Assembly (NCBI GenBank): GCA_963699225.1
Contig: OY969423.1
Location: 744,001-808,000 of the forward strand
DNA length: 64,000 nucleotides
Direction: 5' to 3'
Source: VRUE01 sp963699225
Lineage (GTDB): Bacteria; Actinomycetota; Thermoleophilia; Solirubrobacterales; 70-9
The notes under the pieces were generated by a model, which worked only from the letters and a program-made list of their open reading frames with translations, ran no database searches and was not told the origin of the DNA. Positions 61,245 through 64,000 of the stretch are shown piece by piece. The position numbers and the translations under genes are program-made. The first letter of the stretch is position 1; the number at the start of each line of letters is the position of its first letter.

Positions 61245-61984
61245 CCGGCCAGCTCGAGCTGGCTATAAGCAACAGACTGAAACGAGCGACGGTGCAATGG
61301 CGAGATGCCGATCCGCTCGATCGCCTCGCGGTGCTCGGGGGTCGAGTAGCCGACGTGCTCCTCGAAGCCCCAGCCGGGGTGCTGAGCGGCGGCGCGTTGC
61401 ATGTAGCGGTCGCGGGTGACCTTGGCGATCACCGAGGCGGCGGCGATCGCGGCGCTGGTGCCGTCGCCTTCGATCACGGCCCTGTGCGGCACGCTGCACT
61501 GGCGCAGCGAGAAGCCATCGACGAGACAGGTGGTGGTGGGGTCGGGTCGCAAGCGTTCGAGCGCATTGGAGAGCGCTTCGATATTGGTCACGTGCAGGCC
61601 GCGCGCGTCGATGCCGCGAGCGCAGCGCACGACGACGCTGACCCGCTCGGCTGCGCGCAGCACGCAGGGAAAGAGCTCGGCCCGCTTCTCGGCGTGCATC
61701 TGCTTGGAGTCGTGCAGGCCAGCCAGAGCGCGGCGGTCGGCGTGGGAGAGCGTCTCGTAGTCGATCAACACCGCGGCGGCGACCAGCGGACCGGCGAGGC
61801 AGCCACGGCCGGCCTCATCGGCACCGGCGACCCAGCGGCTGTCGAGGCCGCGGTCGAAGGCAAAGAGACGACGAGTGCGCGCCAGGCGGCGCTGGTGGAG
61901 CTTGCCCTTCGCGGCGGGCTTAGAGGACGCCGATGCGATCTGGGGGCCAGTAGGTGGCAAAGGCCTTGCCGATGATCCATCCAC
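61241..61984 (-). CDS. rnhB: Ribonuclease HII
   Basis: RNase HII removes ribonucleotides from DNA. The core has VAGADEAGRGCLAGPLVAA, with acidic DE, LHDSKQM, TCLVDGF and VIEGDGTSAAIAAASVIAKVTRDRYM, all diagnostic. The start is unclear: GTG at 62026, GTG at 61984 and TTG at 61960 all overlap lepB (107, 65 and 41 nt); no start codon lies after the lepB stop at 61920 until the catalytic core. I show the middle one. The codon pattern before residue 45 is Pro/Ser/Ala-rich. Confidence 0.88.
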   Translation of the reverse strand: MDGSSARPLPPTGPQIASASSKPAAKGKLHQRRLARTRRLFAFDRGLDSRWVAGADEAGRGCLAGPLVAAAVLIDYETLSHADRRALAGLHDSKQMHAEKRAELFPCVLRAAERVSVVVRCARGIDARGLHVTNIEALSNALERLRPDPTTTCLVDGFSLRQCSVPHRAVIEGDGTSAAIAAASVIAKVTRDRYMQRAAAQHPGWGFEEHVGYSTPEHREAIERIGISPLHRRSFQSVAYSQLELAG

Positions 61985-62558
61985 GGGGGACTGGGCCCCA
62001 GAAACGGCTGTCGTCGCTTTCCCCACGGTTGTCGCCCATCATGAAGTAGTAGCCGGGTGGAACCTTGATCGGTTTGGGCAAAGTGCAGGAAGGCGCTGAG
62101 CCACACGGCCTGATGTAGGACTCTTCGGTCTTCTCGACCCCGTTGACGACCGGGTGGCCGTTGCGGACGCTGATCGTGTCACCGGGGCCGGCGACGATCC
62201 GCTTGATGAAATTCTGGCTCGACTCTTCCGGCGTCGGCTTCGGGCACGGCATGCCGACTTCGACCGGCTCCTGGCCTTTGACCGTGACCCCGCATTCGGT
62301 GCCGGTATCGGCTCCCGTGGGCGGGTGGAAAACGACGATGTCGCCGGGCTTGGGGTCGGTGAAGTGGTAGAGGAAGCGGTTGACGAGGACCCGCTGGCCA
62401 ACGTCCAGGGTCGGTTCCATCGACTGCGAGGGGATCTGGTAGGGCTTGATCAGCCATGCCTGGATCGCCAGCGCGAGCCCCAGGGCCAGCGCAACGATGA
62501 CGACCAGCTCTACGAACCCGCCGCCTCGACTTTTCGGCTTCGGGATCGAGAGTTTCAG
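61920..62558 (-). CDS. lepB: Signal peptidase I with probable CTG start
   Basis: Type I signal peptidase. The transmembrane helix and the box YQIPSQSMEPTL (catalytic Ser46), then FIKRIVAGPGD (catalytic Lys about 119) and YYFMMGDNRGESDDSRFWGPV are complete. The Ser46 codon lies before the first ATG (62420), so that ATG cannot be the start. The frame upstream is open to a stop at about 62577 with no ATG, GTG or TTG. A CTG at 62556-62558 overlaps the rplS stop as CTGA, the same 4-base form as other operon joints here, and gives a 212-residue protein. Confidence 0.85.
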   Translation of the reverse strand: MKLSIPKPKSRGGGFVELVVIVALALGLALAIQAWLIKPYQIPSQSMEPTLDVGQRVLVNRFLYHFTDPKPGDIVVFHPPTGADTGTECGVTVKGQEPVEVGMPCPKPTPEESSQNFIKRIVAGPGDTISVRNGHPVVNGVEKTEESYIRPCGSAPSCTLPKPIKVPPGYYFMMGDNRGESDDSRFWGPVPRGWIIGKAFATYWPPDRIGVL

Positions 62559-63283
62559 GCCGAGTCCCCGCCGGAATCGTCGGACTTCTCATCCGGCGAC
62601 TCGTCCTCGGCATCCTCAGCCGCGGCGTTGTCCTCAGTCTCCCCCGCCTCAGGCGCCTCAGCGTCTGTCTCTGCCGCTGTCTCACTTGAAGTCTCAGCCT
62701 CTGGCTCACTTGCAGCCTCTACCGCCGGCTCGGCCTCTGCTGCCGGCTCCTCCTCGCTCGCCTCGGCCTCTGGGGCCTCGGCCGGCGCAGCATCAGCCTC
62801 GGCTGATGCCTCGGCCTCTGGGGCCTCGGTCTCGGCGCCCTCGCCCTGAGCGTCTTCCTCTGTCTGGCTAACTCCGTCGGCGTCGACCGCCTCGGGCTCC
62901 GCCGCAGCGGGCGCTGAGATCAGCTCCTCGTCAATGCCCCAGCGGCGCTCGGCGACGCGAGCCGCCTTGCCGATGCGGCCGCGCAGGTAATAGAGCTTGG
63001 CTCGGCGGACGTCGCCGCGAGCGGCGATCTCCAGTTTCTCGATCTTCGGCGAGTGCAGCGGAAAGGTTCGCTCGACGCCAACGCCGAAGGACTGCTTGCG
63101 GACGGTGAAGGTCTCACGCACTCCCGAGCCCTGACGCCGCAGGACGATTCCCTCGAAGACCTGGGTGCGGCGGCGCTGGCCCTCGACGACCTGAAAGTGC
63201 ACGCGGACGCGATCGCCTGGATCGAAGGAAGGGAGACCCTTCCTCAGTTGCCCTCGCTCGATGTCGTCGATGACGCTGCTCAT
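62555..63283 (-). CDS. rplS: Ribosomal protein L19 with a long acidic C-terminal extension
   Basis: Residues 1-118 are a normal L19 (DDIERGQLRKGLPSFDPGD, FEGIVLRRQGSGVRETFTVRK, GVGVERTFPLHSPKI, RAKLYYLRGRIGKAARV). After residue 118 comes a tail of about 120 residues made almost only of Glu, Ala, Ser, Asp and Pro, doubling the size. Such a polyacidic tail is not in classical L19; it may interact with factors or rRNA. It lies between trmD and lepB, the usual trmD-rplS-lepB-rnhB order. Confidence 0.95.
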   Translation of the reverse strand: MSSVIDDIERGQLRKGLPSFDPGDRVRVHFQVVEGQRRRTQVFEGIVLRRQGSGVRETFTVRKQSFGVGVERTFPLHSPKIEKLEIAARGDVRRAKLYYLRGRIGKAARVAERRWGIDEELISAPAAAEPEAVDADGVSQTEEDAQGEGAETEAPEAEASAEADAAPAEAPEAEASEEEPAAEAEPAVEAASEPEAETSSETAAETDAEAPEAGETEDNAAAEDAEDESPDEKSDDSGGDSA

Positions 63284-63337
63284 GCGAAAAAAGACCGCCG
63301 GGCCCGAACCGGGCGCCGCGCGGTGGCGGAATGGTAG
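63284..63337 (-). promoter_or_regulatory. rplS leader with hairpin and T-run
   Basis: A 54-nt spacer between trmD and rplS. On the minus strand GCCCG-GTT-CGGGC is followed 9 nt later by six T and then, three bases on, the rplS ATG. There is no Shine-Dalgarno. It looks like a terminator or attenuator placed in the ribosome-binding region. Confidence 0.4.
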
Positions 63338-64000
63338 CTACTCCGGGTTTTTTTCGGACTGCTCGGCCCGGGCCCTGCTCTGCTCCAGGCGCCAGAGCCG
63401 CACCCGCTCGTGGTCGCCGGAGAGCAGCACATCGGGAACGCCCCAGCCCCGATAGGTGGCGGGGCGGGTGAAGTGCGGGTACTCGGGCATCCCCTCGAGC
63501 ACCTCGCTGAAGGACTCCTCGACGGCGCTGTGCGCGTGACCGAGCGCCCCGGGCAGCTTGCGCATCACCACGTCGGCGAGCACCATCGCCGGCAGCTCAC
63601 CGCCCGCAAGCACGTAGCGGCCGATCGAGACCTCGTCGTCGGCGAAATGCTGGTGCACGCGGTCGTCGAAGCCCTCGTAGCGACCGCAGAGCAGGGCAAC
63701 GTGCGGCTCCTGGGTCAGCTCGTCGGCCAGCTCGTCGTCGAGCAGGCGGCCGGTCGGCGAGAGCAAGATCGTCCGCGGCTTTTCCCCGTGCGGATAGGCG
63801 GCCTGCAGCGCCGCATCGACCACGTCGACGCGCAACACCATCCCCGCGCCACCACCGTAGGGCGCGTCATCGACCTGCCCGGCGCTGAGCGGTGTCGTGT
63901 CGCGGTAGTTGAGCAACCGCAGCTCATTGCCTTCGCCAAGCGCGTTTTGAACCGAGCGCTGCGACTGAAACCAGTCGAACGCCTCCGGGAAGAGCGTGAA
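63338..64000 (-). CDS. trmD: tRNA (guanine-N1)-methyltransferase, N-terminus cut by window edge
   Basis: TrmD methylates G37 of tRNAs reading Leu, Pro and Arg codons. The visible 220 codons cover almost the whole protein: FTLFPEAFDWFQSQ, NYRDTTPLSAGQVDDAPYGGGAGMVLRVD, the trefoil-knot segment LLCGRYEGFDDRVHQH, SIGRYVLAGGELPAM and the end with FTRPATYRGWGVPDVLLSGDH. Only the first few residues lie beyond the edge. It is upstream of rplS. Confidence 0.95.
   Translation of the reverse strand, partial: FTLFPEAFDWFQSQRSVQNALGEGNELRLLNYRDTTPLSAGQVDDAPYGGGAGMVLRVDVVDAALQAAYPHGEKPRTILLSPTGRLLDDELADELTQEPHVALLCGRYEGFDDRVHQHFADDEVSIGRYVLAGGELPAMVLADVVMRKLPGALGHAHSAVEESFSEVLEGMPEYPHFTRPATYRGWGVPDVLLSGDHERVRLWRLEQSRARAEQSEKNPE

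Noticed and set aside
63315..63340. tRNA-like 5' segment (GGTGGCGGAATGGTAG) on the plus strand
   Set aside because: Looks like the start and D-arm of a tRNA, but no anticodon stem, T arm or matching acceptor follows; the next bases are the trmD 3' end.

Overview
The window is a high-GC (roughly two-thirds G+C) bacterial chromosome segment. Gene content and protein style point to an actinobacterium of the Thermoleophilia/Solirubrobacterales type. The supporting signs are secreted proteins with Lys/Cys-rich tails, a tandem-TetR regulator, a zinc-finger-less DnaJ, an EF-G-like second elongation factor, a WhiG/FliA-type sigma factor and frequent NTGA stop/start overlaps. The lineage is inferred from family knowledge; no database was searched. 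There is no CRISPR array, rRNA, insertion sequence or prophage. Two tRNAs (Ala-GGC and Gly-GCC) are present.

Layout: 1-10.7 kb is a long minus-strand block. In transcription order it runs yqeY-phoH-ybeY-era, then hisIE-trpE-trpG-trpD-[secreted protein]-trpC-htrA-trpF-trpB; trpB runs off the left edge. 10.8-19 kb (minus) holds a second secreted paralogue, murI, a DUF2269-like membrane protein, prmA-dnaJ-hrcA, a two-subunit MaoC-type dehydratase and lepA. 19-24 kb has a large GT-C-like membrane protein, murJ, rpsT (+) and holA. 24-31 kb has a Ser/Ala-rich membrane protein, comEC-comEA, a cupin, leuS, a SpoIIM-like protein and tRNA-Ala. 31-36 kb has small enzyme genes, a secreted basic protein and a superfamily 2 helicase. 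35.7-47 kb is an envelope and transport region: tandem TetR, GT2, PAP2, diacylglycerol-kinase-like, flippase-like, SulP and a holin-like/phosphodiesterase fusion. 47.5-54 kb has tRNA-Gly, a VOC protein, rnhA, fusA2-like, a sigma factor, xerC/D and an L,D-transpeptidase. 54-64 kb has a folate-type ligase, an alpha/beta hydrolase, ilvD-thiD, dprA-comM, yraN and rnhB-lepB-rplS-trmD; trmD runs off the right edge.

The most unusual signal is a set of dispersed palindromic elements. Family 1 has three copies (1118-1193, 16010-16085, 17024-17097) with a nearly invariant 24-nt centre, a shared inner stem, and outer arms that differ between copies yet stay perfectly self-complementary. Family 2 has two copies (7959-8051 and, in opposite orientation, 19485-19571) with a 51-nt centre that is 43/51 identical and contains two compensatory base-pair changes, again inside unrelated perfect arms. 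Four of the five lie immediately after a stop codon between co-directional genes. The fifth is inserted in frame inside a coding sequence. A larger imperfect inverted repeat lies before lepA and another perfect 21-bp hairpin lies inside the same GT-C-like gene.

Other points of note: lepB has no ATG/GTG/TTG start upstream of its catalytic serine and probably starts at a CTG overlapping the rplS stop. The trp operon is interrupted by a low-GC secreted gene with its own promoter. DnaJ is reduced to J domain, G/F region and C-terminal domain II. L19 carries an acidic tail as long as the conserved protein.
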